A DNA stretch of 64,000 nt from Uliginosibacterium sp. (GTDB taxonomy: Bacteria; Pseudomonadota; Gammaproteobacteria; Burkholderiales; Rhodocyclaceae): NCBI GenBank assembly GCA_016718265.1, contig JADKDZ010000001.1, forward strand, positions 434,001 to 498,000, in the 5' to 3' direction. Shown piece by piece: positions 26,688 through 39,458 of the stretch (position 1 is the stretch's first letter; every line of letters starts with the position of its first letter). The notes below the pieces were generated by a model that saw nothing but the letters and a program-made list of their open reading frames with translations, was not told the DNA's origin and searched no databases. The position numbers were made by a program, and so were the translations under genes.

Positions 26688-27565
26688 TCATTTCCACCCC
26701 ATCAGCCAGTAACGTTGATCACCCGGATGCGGGATGTCTCCGTACGCCGGATTGGGTATGGCGAAGATGCGGCGCTTGTCGAGATGCGCCAGACGAATCA
26801 CCTCGGCATACTCGCTCTGAAACAATTTCTCGAATGAGCCGTCGGCAATCGCTGCTTCAAGCCCTTTTCGTACGCGTTCGGCCAAGCGCTTGTTGTCCTT
26901 GCGAACCCAGAAGTAATCCGGATACGGATAATGCAGCGCCAGGGTCTCTTCAATCGCCAGATCTGGCATCTGCTTCTGGCGCTGTTTGAGCTCGACAAAA
27001 GGCTCATGCAGGCCACGGGGGAAAAAATCAAAGCGCCCGGCAAGCAGCATGCCGAATAAACCCTCGTAGCTCGCGCCAGTTACCACGGTAAATCCGTTCT
27101 CGCTGAGCACCTGGGTGTCCAGCCAGTCCTGACCTTGCCCGGGGTGCATTTTCTTCAAGCCCGCCAGGTCTTTGGTTGCAGAAAACTCTGCCTGACGACG
27201 GCGATCAATCAGGAACAGCCGAATTCCGAGGATCCCTTGCGGATGCAGATCGGTATGGGCTCAAGTCGGGACTCCAGCTCGCGCTGTGCTGGAAAGGTGG
27301 CGATATCCAGCTGAGCGCCCTGCTCCAGTTCGGCAATTGCCCGCGCCGTGTTCATGGTCTGCACGCCCTGCACCGCGCGCGCGGGACCGTACTCCTTGCG
27401 GGTTTTGTCGAGTGCGAGTTGTAGCACGCGCACCGGGTAGGCGTAGCGGAAATCGCTCGCCAGCGCGCCCGCGGGGTAACGCACAAGCTGCTCGGCCGCC
27501 ATGCTATGGCCGGCGAGGCACAGCGCGCTGAGACACCCCAACCAAAGACTGATCCAACGCAACAT
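26688..27565 (-). pseudogene. Periplasmic solute-binding-like protein, frameshifted
   Basis: A secreted protein resembling family 3 solute-binding proteins. The start ATG 27565 opens a signal peptide (MLRWISLWLGCLSALCLAGH, cut near AAEQ). The first frame runs to PICIRKG. There one base is missing (about 27233), and the second frame continues ILGIRLFLIDRRRQAEF to WLMGWK at 26688. Repaired length is about 292 residues. The later half has GASYEGLFGMLLAGRFDFFP and DYFWVRKDN, typical of amino-acid-type binding folds. No permease or ATPase adjoins it, so it may be a stand-alone receptor-like protein. Confidence 0.72.
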
Positions 27566-27763
27566 GGCAACCCCGGTAACACGCCCGGTTGTCTGGATAC
27601 CTGCAAAAGATGTCTCCCGTCAAGCTGACTGCTCGTGTGGCTCGATCCCTGGACACGGCTGCCGGAAGTTTGGCGATGATCAAGGGACAGCCGCAGCCCC
27701 GGGATTTTTCAGCGCTATAATGTGACGCTTAAATTTTCCTTGCTTTCACAACCGGAGTTAACC

Positions 27764-28881
27764 GTGAAGCCTTCCGTCAAGCCTCTAGCACCGAATTTCT
27801 CTTCTGGTCCCCGTGCCAAGCGCCCCGGGCTACTCGCTCGCCAACCTGCCGAAGATATCCTCGGCCGCTCGCACCGCAGTTCGCTGGGCAAGGCTCGCCT
27901 GGCAAAATCCATCACCGAAACGAAGCGTCTGCTGGGCATTCCGGCTGACTATCACGTAGGCATCCTGCCGGCTTCCGATACCGGCGCATTCGAGCTGGCC
28001 ATGTGGAATTTCCTCGGTGCCCGCCCGGTCGATACCTTTGCCTGGGAGTCCTTCGGTGAAGGCTGGGTTACTGACATCGTCAAGCAACTCAAGCTCAAGG
28101 ATGTGCGCAACTTCAGCGCCCCTTACGGCGAGCTGCCGGACCTGGGCCAGTGGGACCCGAAGAACGACATCGTGTTCACCTGGAACGGCACCACCTCCGG
28201 CGTGAAAGTGCCGAATGGCGACTGGATCCCCGCCGACCGCGAAGGCCTGACCCTGTGCGACGCCACCAGTGCCGTGTTCGCCATGGAACTGCCTTGGGAC
28301 AAGCTGGACGTCGTCACCTACTCCTGGCAGAAGGTGCTGGGCGGTGAAGGCGCCCACGGCATGCTGATCCTCTCGCCACGCGCCGTCGCCCGCCTGAAAG
28401 AGTACAAGCCGGCCTGGCCGCTGCCCAAGATCTTCCGCATCGCCAAAGGTGGCGAGCTGATGACCGAGATTTTCGAGGGTGCGACGATCAATACCCCGTC
28501 GATGATCGCCAACGAAGACTATCTGGATGCACTCGCTTGGGTGGATTCCATCGGTGGCGTCCCGGCTCTGATCGCGCGCAGCAACGCCAACCTGGCCGTG
28601 TTCGAGCGCTTCGTCGCCAAAACACCCTGGATTCACTTCCTCGCCAAGGATGCTTCCTTCCGCTCCAACACCTCGGTGTGTTTCTCGCTGGACGCGACCC
28701 CGGAACAAGTCAAGGCGCTGATCAAGCTGCTCGACAAGGAAGGCGTGGCATTTGACATCGGCGCATACAAAGACGCGCCGAGCGGCCTGCGTTTCTGGTG
28801 TGGCGCCACGGTCGAAACCGCCGACCTGGAAGCCGTGCTGCCCTGGCTGGAATGGGCCTACGCAGAAGTTACAAGGCCTGA
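27764..28881 (+). CDS. serC: Phosphoserine aminotransferase, alphaproteobacterial-type SerC
   Basis: A PLP enzyme converting 3-phosphohydroxypyruvate and glutamate to phosphoserine (serine synthesis, also the pyridoxal pathway). It opens KPSVKPLAPNFSSGPRAKRP, and the PLP Lys lies in VVTYSWQKVLGGEGAHGML. This is the SerC subfamily first seen in alphaproteobacteria and Methanosarcina, not the E. coli type. The start is GTG 27764 behind GGAG at 27754. As written, the frame misses its stop and runs to 29095 through a terminator. Adding one A to the AA at 28873 gives an ending of EVTKA and a TGA at 28879-28881, so I give that end. A TATAAT box lies at 27716-27721, without a clear -35. Confidence 0.87.
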
Positions 28882-28903
28882 GCCTTACCGCGTTGAAAAG
28901 CAA

Positions 28904-28930
28904 ACGCCCAGCCAGAAGCTGGGCGTTTTT
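28904..28930 (+). terminator. Intrinsic terminator of serC
   Basis: ACGCCCAGC (28904-28912), loop CAGAA, GCTGGGCGT (28918-28926), then a T-run to 28930. This canonical rho-independent terminator lies 22 bases after the inferred serC stop and before the convergent end of corC. Confidence 0.9.
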
Positions 28931-28960
28931 GTTTCCACGCACCTTGCCGTGAGGGTCGAA

Positions 28961-29812
28961 TCAAGGCTGCTGGGGCGCCTTCTCAGCGCCGTCAGGCAGG
29001 CACTCGACCAGCAAAGTCAGTATTCGCCGCCCATCCGCGCGCAGGACTTTAAAGCTCAGACCGGCAATCACCACCCCGTCGCCACGCTTGGGTAGATAGC
29101 CCAGACGCGAGGTCACCAATCCGCCCACCGTATCAATATCGCCCGGCTCGATCGTGGTCCCGAAGGCCTCATTGAACGAGGTGATATCGGTGCCCGCTTT
29201 CACCCGGTACCGCCCGAGCTGATCGGCAACGATATTGCCGGCACTTTCATCGAGGTCGAACTCGTCCTCGATATCGCCGACAATCTGCTCCAGCACGTCT
29301 TCGATCGTGATCAAGCCCGATATGCCGCCATACTCGTCGACAACCATCGCCATGTGATTGTGGCTGACGCGGAATTCGCGCAGCAGCACATTCAGGCGCT
29401 TGCTTTCAGGAATGAACACCGCCGGACGCAGATTCTCCCGCAAGCGGAATTCAGCCTTTCCCAGCCCGCGTAAGAGATCCTTTGCCAGCAAGATGCCCTG
29501 CACATCGTCCTTGTCTTCACCCACCACCGGAAAGCGGGAGTGACCGGTGCGCATTGCGAACTCGATAAGCTCGGCGATCGGCGCATCCGCACGCACCACA
29601 TCCATGTGCGCGCGCGGCACCATGACATTGCGCACCTGAATATCAGCGACATTCAGCGCGCCTTCAATGATGAACAAGGCGTCGGCATCGAATACGTGCC
29701 GCTCAAACGCGGAATGCAGCTGCTGCATCAGGGCGTCGCGCCCTTCCGGCTCGCGGCCAATAAAGGCGATCAGGCGTTCAAGAAGATTGGGGCGGCTACT
29801 GTCTGGTTCCAT
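28961..29812 (-). CDS. corC: CorC/HlyC family CBS-domain protein
   Basis: A 283-residue cytoplasmic protein linked to magnesium and cobalt efflux. An N-terminal region (LLERLIAFIGREPEGRDALM) precedes paired CBS domains (about residues 55-185: IQVRNVMVPRAHMDVV, MVVDEYGGISGLITIEDVLE) and a C-terminal CorC transporter-associated domain (GDIDTVGGLVTSRLGYLPKRGD). The start ATG 29812 fits the family's usual N-terminus. An in-frame GTG at 29857 overlaps the repaired ybeY stop (GTGA) and would add 15 residues. It follows ybeY as in many betaproteobacteria; a lnt gene is not seen after it. Confidence 0.9.
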   Translation of the reverse strand: MEPDSSRPNLLERLIAFIGREPEGRDALMQQLHSAFERHVFDADALFIIEGALNVADIQVRNVMVPRAHMDVVRADAPIAELIEFAMRTGHSRFPVVGEDKDDVQGILLAKDLLRGLGKAEFRLRENLRPAVFIPESKRLNVLLREFRVSHNHMAMVVDEYGGISGLITIEDVLEQIVGDIEDEFDLDESAGNIVADQLGRYRVKAGTDITSFNEAFGTTIEPGDIDTVGGLVTSRLGYLPKRGDGVVIAGLSFKVLRADGRRILTLLVECLPDGAEKAPQQP

Positions 29813-29853
29813 GGCAGGGAGGGAATTAGCAAGAAATTTTGCCAGGCTCGACG

Positions 29854-30329
29854 TCACGGGCGTTCATCATGGGCATACGGATCGGGGTAGCCCAGGGTGT
29901 GCATGATCGCGCGCTCTTCCGCCTCCATCTGCAGCGCCTCGTCGTGCTCTCGTGATCCCAGCCTTGCAGGTGCAGCACGCCATGAATGATGAGGTGGGCG
30001 GTATGCGCTTCAAGCGTTTTGCCTTGATCCGCGGCTTCCCGCTCGACAACCGGCCAGCACAGCACCAGATCCCCCAGCAAGACCGGTTCGGCTTCGTAGG
30101 GGAAGGACAGCACATTGGTCGCGTAATCCTTGCCGCGATATGTCGCATTGAGCTCGCGCCCTTCTGCCTCATCGACAAAGCACACGGCGATCTGCGCGGC
30201 GCCCGGTTCGACCAGGCGCACCCACTGCCGGATCTGCTGCCGGGCAGGTTGGTTGACGGCCTTGAAACGGTACCTGACGGACAGATCCAGCCTGCGTGCG
30301 GGCTTGGCGTCCTGATTAAGCGTCGACAT
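29854..30329 (-). CDS. ybeY: Endoribonuclease YbeY (rRNA maturation), frameshifted near its end
   Basis: A metal-dependent RNase for 16S rRNA 3'-end maturation and ribosome quality control. The start ATG 30329 gives MSTLNQDAKPARRLDLSVRY. The family marks ELNATYRGKDYATNVLSFPY and the zinc site HGVLHLQGWDHE (H-x3-H-x5-H) are intact. Right after HES one base is missing (about 29945). Restoring it gives DDEALQMEAEERAIMHTLGY and an ending PYAHDERP with TGA at 29854-29856, the normal family end. As written the frame runs to 29826. The usual upstream partner ybeZ (phoH) is absent; hemY precedes it by 147 bases. Confidence 0.87.
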
Positions 30330-30476
30330 GAAAATACCCGAAACCGGCTAATGTAGTGACACGCGTAAACCGCGACGTATAAAAAATGACGTACTTCTCG
30401 CCGAGACTGGGGACGAGCGCTGATCATCCCGCAGCCCCACACCGCCGTCAAACTGGTCGGCGTGTGTCGCCCCTCT

Positions 30477-31645
30477 TCATGCGCCGAGCGAAGCCGCCTC
30501 GCGATAGTGCCTGGCGGCCTCGACATCCCGATCCAGTTGCTCGGCCAGACGCGCAAGCTCAAGGTGAGCCGCACGGGTCGGACTAATCGAAAGGGAGGCC
30601 TCGAAGTAACTCTGGGCCTTGCCCCACAACTGGCCACGCAAGCACAGCCGGCCCAGCGCCAGCAGCAGCCCGCCGTCATCCGGGTGCTCGGCCAGCCATT
30701 TCTCAGCCGCGGTCAGCTGCACCCGCAGGTCCTCCGACTTGCAGCGCCCGTACAGCGCCGCCAGCTCAGACTCCCAGCTCTGCGCCAAGGCCTGCTCGAT
30801 TGCTGTGTGCGCGATCGTTTCATCGCCAGCACCAATCAGATAGGGAATCGCGCGCTCCAGAAAACCCGGGTCGCTGCGATCTTCTGCCGGCAATGCCTGC
30901 CACACGCGTTGCAAGGCGGGCAGATCCCCCTCCGCTTCGCGCAGTTGCTCAATGGCCGAACGCCGGATCAGCGGTGCCGCCTGATCGTGCGACAAGGCAT
31001 TGTATTTGCGCAGCTGCCGCGCCAGCCGGGCGACCTCATCCCAACGGCCCCGGCCCTGTTCGACCTGCAATGCCAGCCGAAGACTCGCAATATGGCGCTG
31101 CCCGTGTCCTGGAGCACTTCCAGCGTCTGCGCAGCATCGTCATATCGACGGTCGGCCACCGCCAGCTCAGTCTCGACCATCAGGCGCGCGTTACGCATCT
31201 CTTTGTCATAACGGCTTGCCTGATCCAGCCAGTGGCGCTTGACCTCCGGTTCCGCATCGCATGGAGCAGCACGCGCGGCAAGCAAGGCTGCTACCGGGAA
31301 AACGACATCCGGGTAAGACTTTTCCGCCAGCTTGAGTGCTTGACCATAGCGCCCTTCATAGAAGAGTCGCGCTGAGTCGTTGAGCGCTTCAGCCGCGTTA
31401 TCGCGACGCCGCTGGCGCCGGAACTCAGCCACCTGCGCCGGCAAGGCCAGCGTATGCGATATCGCCCGGATCAGCAGGTAAAAGCCGGCGAACGCGGCCA
31501 GGAGGATGAGCAGCAGAAAATTGATCGAAATCTGGATGCGGTAGGGATGCCAGACGAACAGGGCGTAAGCCTCGTTGTAGCGCGCGATCAGGGTCACCCC
31601 GATCGCGAGGGAGAACAGGCCAAGAATCCAGGCGATGACACGCAT
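30477..31645 (-). pseudogene. hemY: HemY-type haem-biosynthesis-associated TPR membrane protein, frameshifted
   Basis: The proteobacterial HemY (distinct from protoporphyrinogen oxidase). Two N-terminal transmembrane helices (about residues 2-22 and 42-65; INFLLLILLAAFAGFYLLIR) are followed by a cytoplasmic TPR-like helical domain. The frame breaks at about 31102, where a C run (minus-strand G run) is one base short. Restored, the sequence reads LQDTGQRHIASLRLALQVEQ and continues to the TGA at 30477, about 389 residues, a normal length. HemY is thought to help assemble or regulate late haem enzymes. It is the last gene of hemCDXY, ten bases after hemX. Confidence 0.85.
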
Positions 31646-31654
31646 GCGGCCCCC

Positions 31655-32792
31655 TTAGCGCTTGCCGCCCAGCTTGGTGCTGCGCAAGGCCGACGCTGTT
31701 TCGTCCAGGGAAGGGAGCGCAATCGACAACTGCGCGGACTCCATCTTCTGCAACTCCGCGATCAGCTCTGCCACCGGCTTGGCCTGGGTGTCGAAATACC
31801 GTTCCAGCCAGACACGCGCCTGCTTCACGTCCTCACTGAACAAACGACCATCCCGCTGCAAAGCGGCCAGGCGCGCGGATAGCAGCCGCAAGCGAACGTT
31901 CTCCCGCAGATACGCCGCCTGGTTGGGGCCAGCAAAGGGCAGGATCAGGGCGATCCAGACGCTCGACGCGGATCAACTCGCGAAAATCCTGCCACAGATC
32001 GTCAAAGAACCGCGCCAATGCGCTGGGACGTTCCACGGGGAGCGCCGCGGATTGCGCGGTTTCCGCCAACGCACTCTGCCTTTTTGCCCTGGCAGGTTTC
32101 GCTGGCTTGCTGGCCACCGCAGCGGCCGGCTTCGCACTCGGAATCGTGCGCTCGAAGCCCAGCGGCAGGCCGTCAATCCGGCCCATCAAGGTCTCAAGCT
32201 GAAGCGCCACGGTGGCAAGATCGGCCAGTGGCAGCGTCTTGAGGCGCTCGATATCCCGCGACACGAGTTTGCGCAGCGGCAGGAAACGCGCCTGATCCAT
32301 GAGTGCCAGCCGGCTCTCCACCGTTTGCAGCGCCGCCAGCGCTGCGGGCACATTACCCGCCAGTTGCAGATGCTGCTTGGCAATCGCGAGCGCCTGCTCG
32401 ATTTCAGTCAATGCACGGTCGTCTCGCGCGCGCGAGAACTCCAGATACATCGATTCCAGCGCGGCGTACTGTCCCTGATACTCCTGCAGCTTGGCGTCCA
32501 GCCCGCCAATCCGGGCCTGAGCCTGCTCGATCGCGGTCTGATTCTGATAGCCAAGCGTGCGCGCATCACGGGCCACGCTGTCGCCCTCGGCAAACCGCTT
32601 GCCGAGCTCGGTGCGCAAGCTGGCCATCTCTTCACGCGTGTCGTAGCAGATCCAGGCCAGCGCGACCAGCGCGGCGCCCAGTGCCGCAATGACGAGCCGT
32701 GTCCAGCGCAGCCTGCGTGTCCGGCGTTTGTGGGTGCGGCTTGTTTGCAGCCCCGTGGGCAAGCCGGAATGCGGTTCTACCCGGGGTTCCAT
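31655..32792 (-). pseudogene. hemX: HemX-type uroporphyrinogen-locus membrane protein, frameshifted
   Basis: The HemX family protein that follows hemD in proteobacteria. A basic N-terminus and one helix (about residues 32-48, LVIAALGAALVALAWICY) precede a coiled-coil (about 50-130) and a C-terminal domain. The frame is lost at about 31935-31950 after VERLDRPDPAL. The next frame resumes with NQAAYLRENVRLRLLSARLA and reaches 31655, with net one base gained or two lost. Restored length is about 379 residues. The older name, uroporphyrinogen-III C-methyltransferase, is not supported by any SAM-binding motif here. Confidence 0.84.
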
Positions 32793-32801
32793 GACGCAAT
32801 T

Positions 32802-33602
32802 TTACCCGAGCGGCCCGGCGCGCTGCGAAATTCCGTCGTCCGGCCATTGGTGGTGAAGAATGCCCGCCACGATACCCGCATCGCCCGCGTTGGTCAGCAC
32901 GACCTCTTGGGCTCCTGCACGCCGCGCTTCCTCGGCAATGCGCGGGTGGGGTGCAAAGACGGGAACGGACGCGAGCAGGCGCGGCGCGGCATCCCCCAAT
33001 ATCTGGCAAAAATGCCGGATCGCCTCGCTGGCCGAAAAAATAACGCCGCTGATCGCTGACGCCGAGGCCAATACTTCGTCCGGGTTCAGCCGCGCGCACT
33101 GCCGCTGGTAGCAAGGCTGGTACTCCACCACCGCGCCCCGGGCGCGCAGGGATTCGGCGAGCAGCTCCCGCCCGCCGTCGCCGCGCAGGATCAGCACTTT
33201 CCGGCCTGCCACGGCATCGGCCTGAAATTCGGCCAAGGCCAGCACGCCCTCCGTATCCTGGCTCTGCAAGGGATACAGCACCTCATTGAAACCGGCCTCG
33301 CGCAGCGCTCGCGCGCTCGCCGGCCCCACAGTCGCGAGGCGGATACCCGCCGGCCAGCGCACGGCGGGCAGTACCGCACAGGTCTGTCGTACCGCATTCG
33401 CGCTCACAAAAAACGCCAGACTGAACGCCCCAAGCCGCTCACCCAGCGCCTGCAAGGCCGTGGTATCGGCAAGCGGCAAAATCTCGGTCACCGGGAACTG
33501 GCGCACCGTCGCACCCTGCGCCCGGAGTTGCGCGGCCAGCGCATCCGCCTGCCCAAGCGGCCGGGTCAGCACGAAGCAGCGCCCGGCAAGTGGCGCAATC
33601 AT
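32802..33602 (-). CDS. hemD: Uroporphyrinogen-III synthase
   Basis: A 266-residue enzyme that cyclises hydroxymethylbilane to uroporphyrinogen III with inversion of ring D. The two-lobe HemD fold is suggested by VLTRPLGQADALAAQLRAQG at the start, FVSANAVR (about residues 77-84), RLATVGPASARALREAGF and GVIFSASEAIRHF (about 185-197). The start ATG 33602 overlaps the hemC stop by four bases (ATGA). A long in-frame extension upstream lies inside hemC and is rejected. Confidence 0.92.
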   Translation of the reverse strand: MIAPLAGRCFVLTRPLGQADALAAQLRAQGATVRQFPVTEILPLADTTALQALGERLGAFSLAFFVSANAVRQTCAVLPAVRWPAGIRLATVGPASARALREAGFNEVLYPLQSQDTEGVLALAEFQADAVAGRKVLILRGDGGRELLAESLRARGAVVEYQPCYQRQCARLNPDEVLASASAISGVIFSASEAIRHFCQILGDAAPRLLASVPVFAPHPRIAEEARRAGAQEVVLTNAGDAGIVAGILHHQWPDDGISQRAGPLG

Positions 33603-34537
33603 GGGCGAAGTGCCGCGAGAATCCGGTCTGCCCCCCTGCGCGAGCAAGTCGCTGGCCAGTCGAGCCCCCAGGCCTGGGCCTGCGCGGGCACTGCCGAACC
33701 TTCTGCGCGCAACATCGCGAGTCCGTCTGGCGAGGCAACAAAGCCACGCATGGAAAGCATGCCGTCCCGCCACTCGCAAAAGGCGCCCACCGGAATGTCG
33801 CAACCCGCCTGCAGCGCTTGCGTCAGCGCGCGCTCGGCCGCCACGCAACACGTTGTCTCAGAGTCGGCCAGCGGCGCCAGCCAGCGCGCCACCTCGGGTC
33901 GATCCGCACAGGCTTCAATCCCGAGCGCGCCCTGTCCGGCGGCTGGCAGGCTCTGCTCGGTGGGCAGCAGGGCGCGGATCCGGCTCTCCAGCCCCAGCCG
34001 GCGCAGGCCAGCAGCGGCCAGAATGATGGCGTCGTACTGGCCTTCATCGAGCTTGCGCAAACGCGTATCCAGATTGCCGCGGAGCGGTGTCACTCCCAGA
34101 TAGGGGAACTGCGCGTGGATCTGCGCCTCACGGCGCAGACTGGAGGTGCCGACCACCGTCCCGGGCGGCATGTCGTCCAGGCTTTCATAGCGGTTCGACA
34201 CGAAGGCATCCTGCGGATTGTCGCGCGCCAGGGTGGCGACCAGCGCAAAGCCCTCGGGCAGCTCGGCCGGCACATCCTTCATCGAATGCACTGCGATGTC
34301 GGCGCGCCCTTCGAGCAAGGCTTGCTCCAGCTCCTTGACGAAGAGGCCCTTGCCGCCCACCTTCGACAGGCTGCGATCCAGGATCTGATCGCCCCGTGTG
34401 GTCATCCCCAGCAGTTCCACCGTGCAGCCCGGCCAGGTCGATTCGAGGCGCGCTTTCACGTGTTCGGCCTGCCACAGGGCCAGACGGCTTTCGCGCGTGG
34501 CAATCACGATCCGGGAGGGCGAAGTCAGCACATCCAT
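33599..34537 (-). CDS. hemC: Porphobilinogen deaminase (hydroxymethylbilane synthase)
   Basis: A 312-residue enzyme joining four porphobilinogens into hydroxymethylbilane. Motifs are IVIATRESRLALWQAEHVK, VGGKGLFVKELEQALLEGRADIAV with HSMKDVP, the Arg pair GTSSLRREAQ, NLDTRLRKLDEG, and the dipyrromethane-binding Cys in LQAGCDIPVGAF (about residue 240). The start ATG 34537 is set by GGAG seven bases upstream; another in-frame start at 34564 lacks one. It is the first gene of hemCDXY and divergent from ppc across 144 bases, where both promoters must lie. Confidence 0.95.
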   Translation of the reverse strand: MDVLTSPSRIVIATRESRLALWQAEHVKARLESTWPGCTVELLGMTTRGDQILDRSLSKVGGKGLFVKELEQALLEGRADIAVHSMKDVPAELPEGFALVATLARDNPQDAFVSNRYESLDDMPPGTVVGTSSLRREAQIHAQFPYLGVTPLRGNLDTRLRKLDEGQYDAIILAAAGLRRLGLESRIRALLPTEQSLPAAGQGALGIEACADRPEVARWLAPLADSETTCCVAAERALTQALQAGCDIPVGAFCEWRDGMLSMRGFVASPDGLAMLRAEGSAVPAQAQAWGLDWPATCSRRGADRILAALRP

Positions 34538-34681
34538 AGGGTTCTCCGACGCGGTGCGCAGCAAGATGGCACCCGAAATGCTTGGCGTGCGATGGTAGCA
34601 CGCGTGCCACCTCGGCCCGGGACGCTGCTATATTCCGCCTACCCCGCAATACCTGACCAAAATGCACAGGCACAGAGAGCC

Positions 34682-37453
<2,772 letters not shown>

Positions 37454-37469
37454 GATAGCACCCAAAAAG

Positions 37470-37512
37470 ATGCCCGGAGAGCCGCGCTGCGCTTGGTTCT
37501 CCGGGCATTTTT
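37470..37512 (+). terminator. Intrinsic terminator of ppc, 39-bp repeat family copy 5
   Basis: ATGCCCGGAGA (37470-37480) pairs with TCTCCGGGCAT (37498-37508) and is followed by T5 (37508-37512). An A5 run precedes it, so it could work on both strands. The 39-base core has the length and arms of the repeats at 3256 and 22136. A further degenerate right arm (CCCCATGGCCTTCTCCAGGC) lies at 37606-37625; nothing else is seen in the gap to metW. Confidence 0.85.
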
Positions 37513-37717
37513 ATATCGCTACAGAACCCCGTGCTTGAGCAAGGCTCGTATCGAGCTTGTCGATGGCCATCGCACGGCTGACGAGCACTTACCCGCAGAA
37601 CCACACCCCATGGCCTTCTCCAGGCAAGCCTGCCTGAGCACCCGACGGATCGGGCCAATCAGGAAAGACTGCCCTGAAACCCTTATCCAGCGCGCCTCTC
37701 CAGCCTGCCCCTGAGGC

Positions 37718-38314
37718 TCAGCGCCCCAGCCGGTAGAGCGCGACGCTGGCGAAGTTGTTGGGGTCGACGTCGACGAGCTGGTCTTCGTCGAAGGCGGCGC
37801 GCTCGCGCACACAGATGCTGCGCCGCGCGCAGAGCTGCTCAAAATCCGCCATGGTGAAGAAGCGCACATTCGGGGTGTTGTACCACTGGTGCGGCAGGCT
37901 GTCGGAGACGGGCATGTGGCCTTCGTTGATCGAGACGCGGTGCCGCCAGTAGCCGAAATTCGGGAAGCTGACGACGACTTCGTTGCCGACCCGCAACATC
38001 TCGGACAGGATGCGCTCGGTGTTGTGCACGGCCTGCAGCGACAGGCTCATGACGACGTAGTCGAACTGCTGGTCTTCGAAGCCGGAGAGGCCTTGCTCCA
38101 GATCGATCTGCAATACGTTGATGCCATTCTGGATGCAGGCGATGACCCGTTCGGAATCGCGCTCGATGCCATAGCCATGCGTCTGCCGGGCGTCAGCCAG
38201 GTGCTGGAGCAGGCTGCCATCGCCACAGCCCAGATCAAGCACGCGCGCGCCGGGCTGCACCCAGCTGGCAATCACGTCGTAATCGCGGCGGTTCTGGTTG
38301 CCGGTTCTTCTCAT
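37718..38314 (-). CDS. metW: Methionine biosynthesis protein MetW
   Basis: A 198-residue SAM-dependent methyltransferase-fold protein required with MetX for homoserine acylation in several proteobacteria. The SAM-binding motif VLDLGCGDGSLLQHL (about residues 25-39) is clear, followed by VVMSLSLQAVHN and SFPNFGYWRHR. The start ATG 38314 lies one base after the metX stop (TGACATG). The pair is presumably one transcript under the SAM-II-type riboswitch. A longer in-frame extension upstream is antisense or out of frame within metX and is rejected. Confidence 0.94.
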   Translation of the reverse strand: MRRTGNQNRRDYDVIASWVQPGARVLDLGCGDGSLLQHLADARQTHGYGIERDSERVIACIQNGINVLQIDLEQGLSGFEDQQFDYVVMSLSLQAVHNTERILSEMLRVGNEVVVSFPNFGYWRHRVSINEGHMPVSDSLPHQWYNTPNVRFFTMADFEQLCARRSICVRERAAFDEDQLVDVDPNNFASVALYRLGR

Positions 38315-38315
38315 G

Positions 38316-39443
38316 TCATACCTCGATATTCTGGAAGTACGCACGCATTGCGGCGTGGTAATGCGGATTGTCGAGCAGGAAGGAGTCGTGCCCGGCGCTG
38401 CTGTCGATTTCGACGTAGCTGACTTCGCGCTTGTTGTGGAGCAGGGCATAGACAATCTCGCGTGAGCGCGCGGGGGCAAAACGCCAGTCGGTGCTGAACG
38501 ACGCCAGGAAGAACTTGGCTTTGGCACGCGCGAGCGATGCACAGAGGTCGCCCTCGAAATCAAGCGCAGGGTCGAAGTAATCCAGCGCCTTAGTGGTCAG
38601 CAGGTAGGTGTTGGCGTCGAAGAAGCCGGCGAATTTGTCGCCCTGATAGCGCAGGTAGGACTCGATTTCGTACTCGACGTCGAAGTGGTACTTGTGCTCG
38701 CCGTGCCGCAGCTTGCGACCGAATTTCTCGGCCATCGCGTCATCAGACAGATAGGTGATATGCCCGAGCATCCGCGCCAGGCGCAGGCCACGCGCCGGCA
38801 CCACGCCATGCGCGTAGTAATTGCCGCCGTGGAATTCGGGGTCGGTGAGAATGGCCTGGCGCGCCACTTCGTTGAAGGCGATGTTTTCCGTCGATAAGGT
38901 GGGCGCGGCCGCGATGACCATGCCGTGGCGCACACGCTCGGGGTAGCGCAAGGTCCAGGCCAGCGCCTGCATGCCACCGAGGCTGCCGCCGAGCACCGCC
39001 GCCCAGGATTGAATGCCGAGCTGATCGGCCAGCCGCGCGTGGGAGTCGACCCAGTCTTCCACCGTCACGAAGGGGAAATCGGCGCCCCAGGGCCGATCGG
39101 TCGCCGGGTTGTGCGACATGGGCCCGGTAGAGCCGAAACAGCCGCCCAGATTATTGACGCCGACGACAAAGAACTTGTTGGTATCCAGCGGCTTACCCGG
39201 GCCGACGAGGTTATCCCACCAGCCGGTGCTCTTGGGCTGATCGGCATAGACGCCGGCCACGTGGTGAGAGCCCGACAAGGCGTGGCACACCAGCACCGCA
39301 TTGCTGCCGCTGGCGTTCAGCGTGCCATAGGTTTCATACACCAGCTCATAGGCGGGGAGCACGCCACCACTGCGAAGCAGAAGCGGCTCGGTAAAGCGGG
39401 CGCGCTGCGCAGTAACGATTCCGACACTTCGTGTTGCTGTCAT
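38316..39443 (-). CDS. metX: Homoserine O-acyltransferase MetX
   Basis: A 375-residue alpha/beta-hydrolase-fold enzyme that acetylates (in many betaproteobacteria succinylates) homoserine, the first committed step of methionine synthesis. Features are the oxyanion region VCHALSGSHHVAG, nucleophile Ser in VLGGSLGGMQALAW, and the Asp and His of the triad in FSTDWRFAP and SSAGHDSFL near the C-terminus. Acyl preference cannot be told by eye. Start ATG 39443 lies 16 bases after a terminator hairpin, itself preceded by a SAM-II-like aptamer, so expression should fall when SAM is high. Confidence 0.95.
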   Translation of the reverse strand: MTATRSVGIVTAQRARFTEPLLLRSGGVLPAYELVYETYGTLNASGSNAVLVCHALSGSHHVAGVYADQPKSTGWWDNLVGPGKPLDTNKFFVVGVNNLGGCFGSTGPMSHNPATDRPWGADFPFVTVEDWVDSHARLADQLGIQSWAAVLGGSLGGMQALAWTLRYPERVRHGMVIAAAPTLSTENIAFNEVARQAILTDPEFHGGNYYAHGVVPARGLRLARMLGHITYLSDDAMAEKFGRKLRHGEHKYHFDVEYEIESYLRYQGDKFAGFFDANTYLLTTKALDYFDPALDFEGDLCASLARAKAKFFLASFSTDWRFAPARSREIVYALLHNKREVSYVEIDSSAGHDSFLLDNPHYHAAMRAYFQNIEV

Positions 39444-39458
39444 GATTCTTCCACAAAC

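Noticed and set aside
28882..29095. C-terminal extension of SerC
   Set aside because: It reads through an intrinsic terminator and antisense of corC; a one-base correction gives a normal SerC end.
33590..34681. Upstream extension of the ppc frame by 364 codons
   Set aside because: It is antisense to hemC; ppc proteins start near MTNLNEYD and have normal length from ATG 34682.
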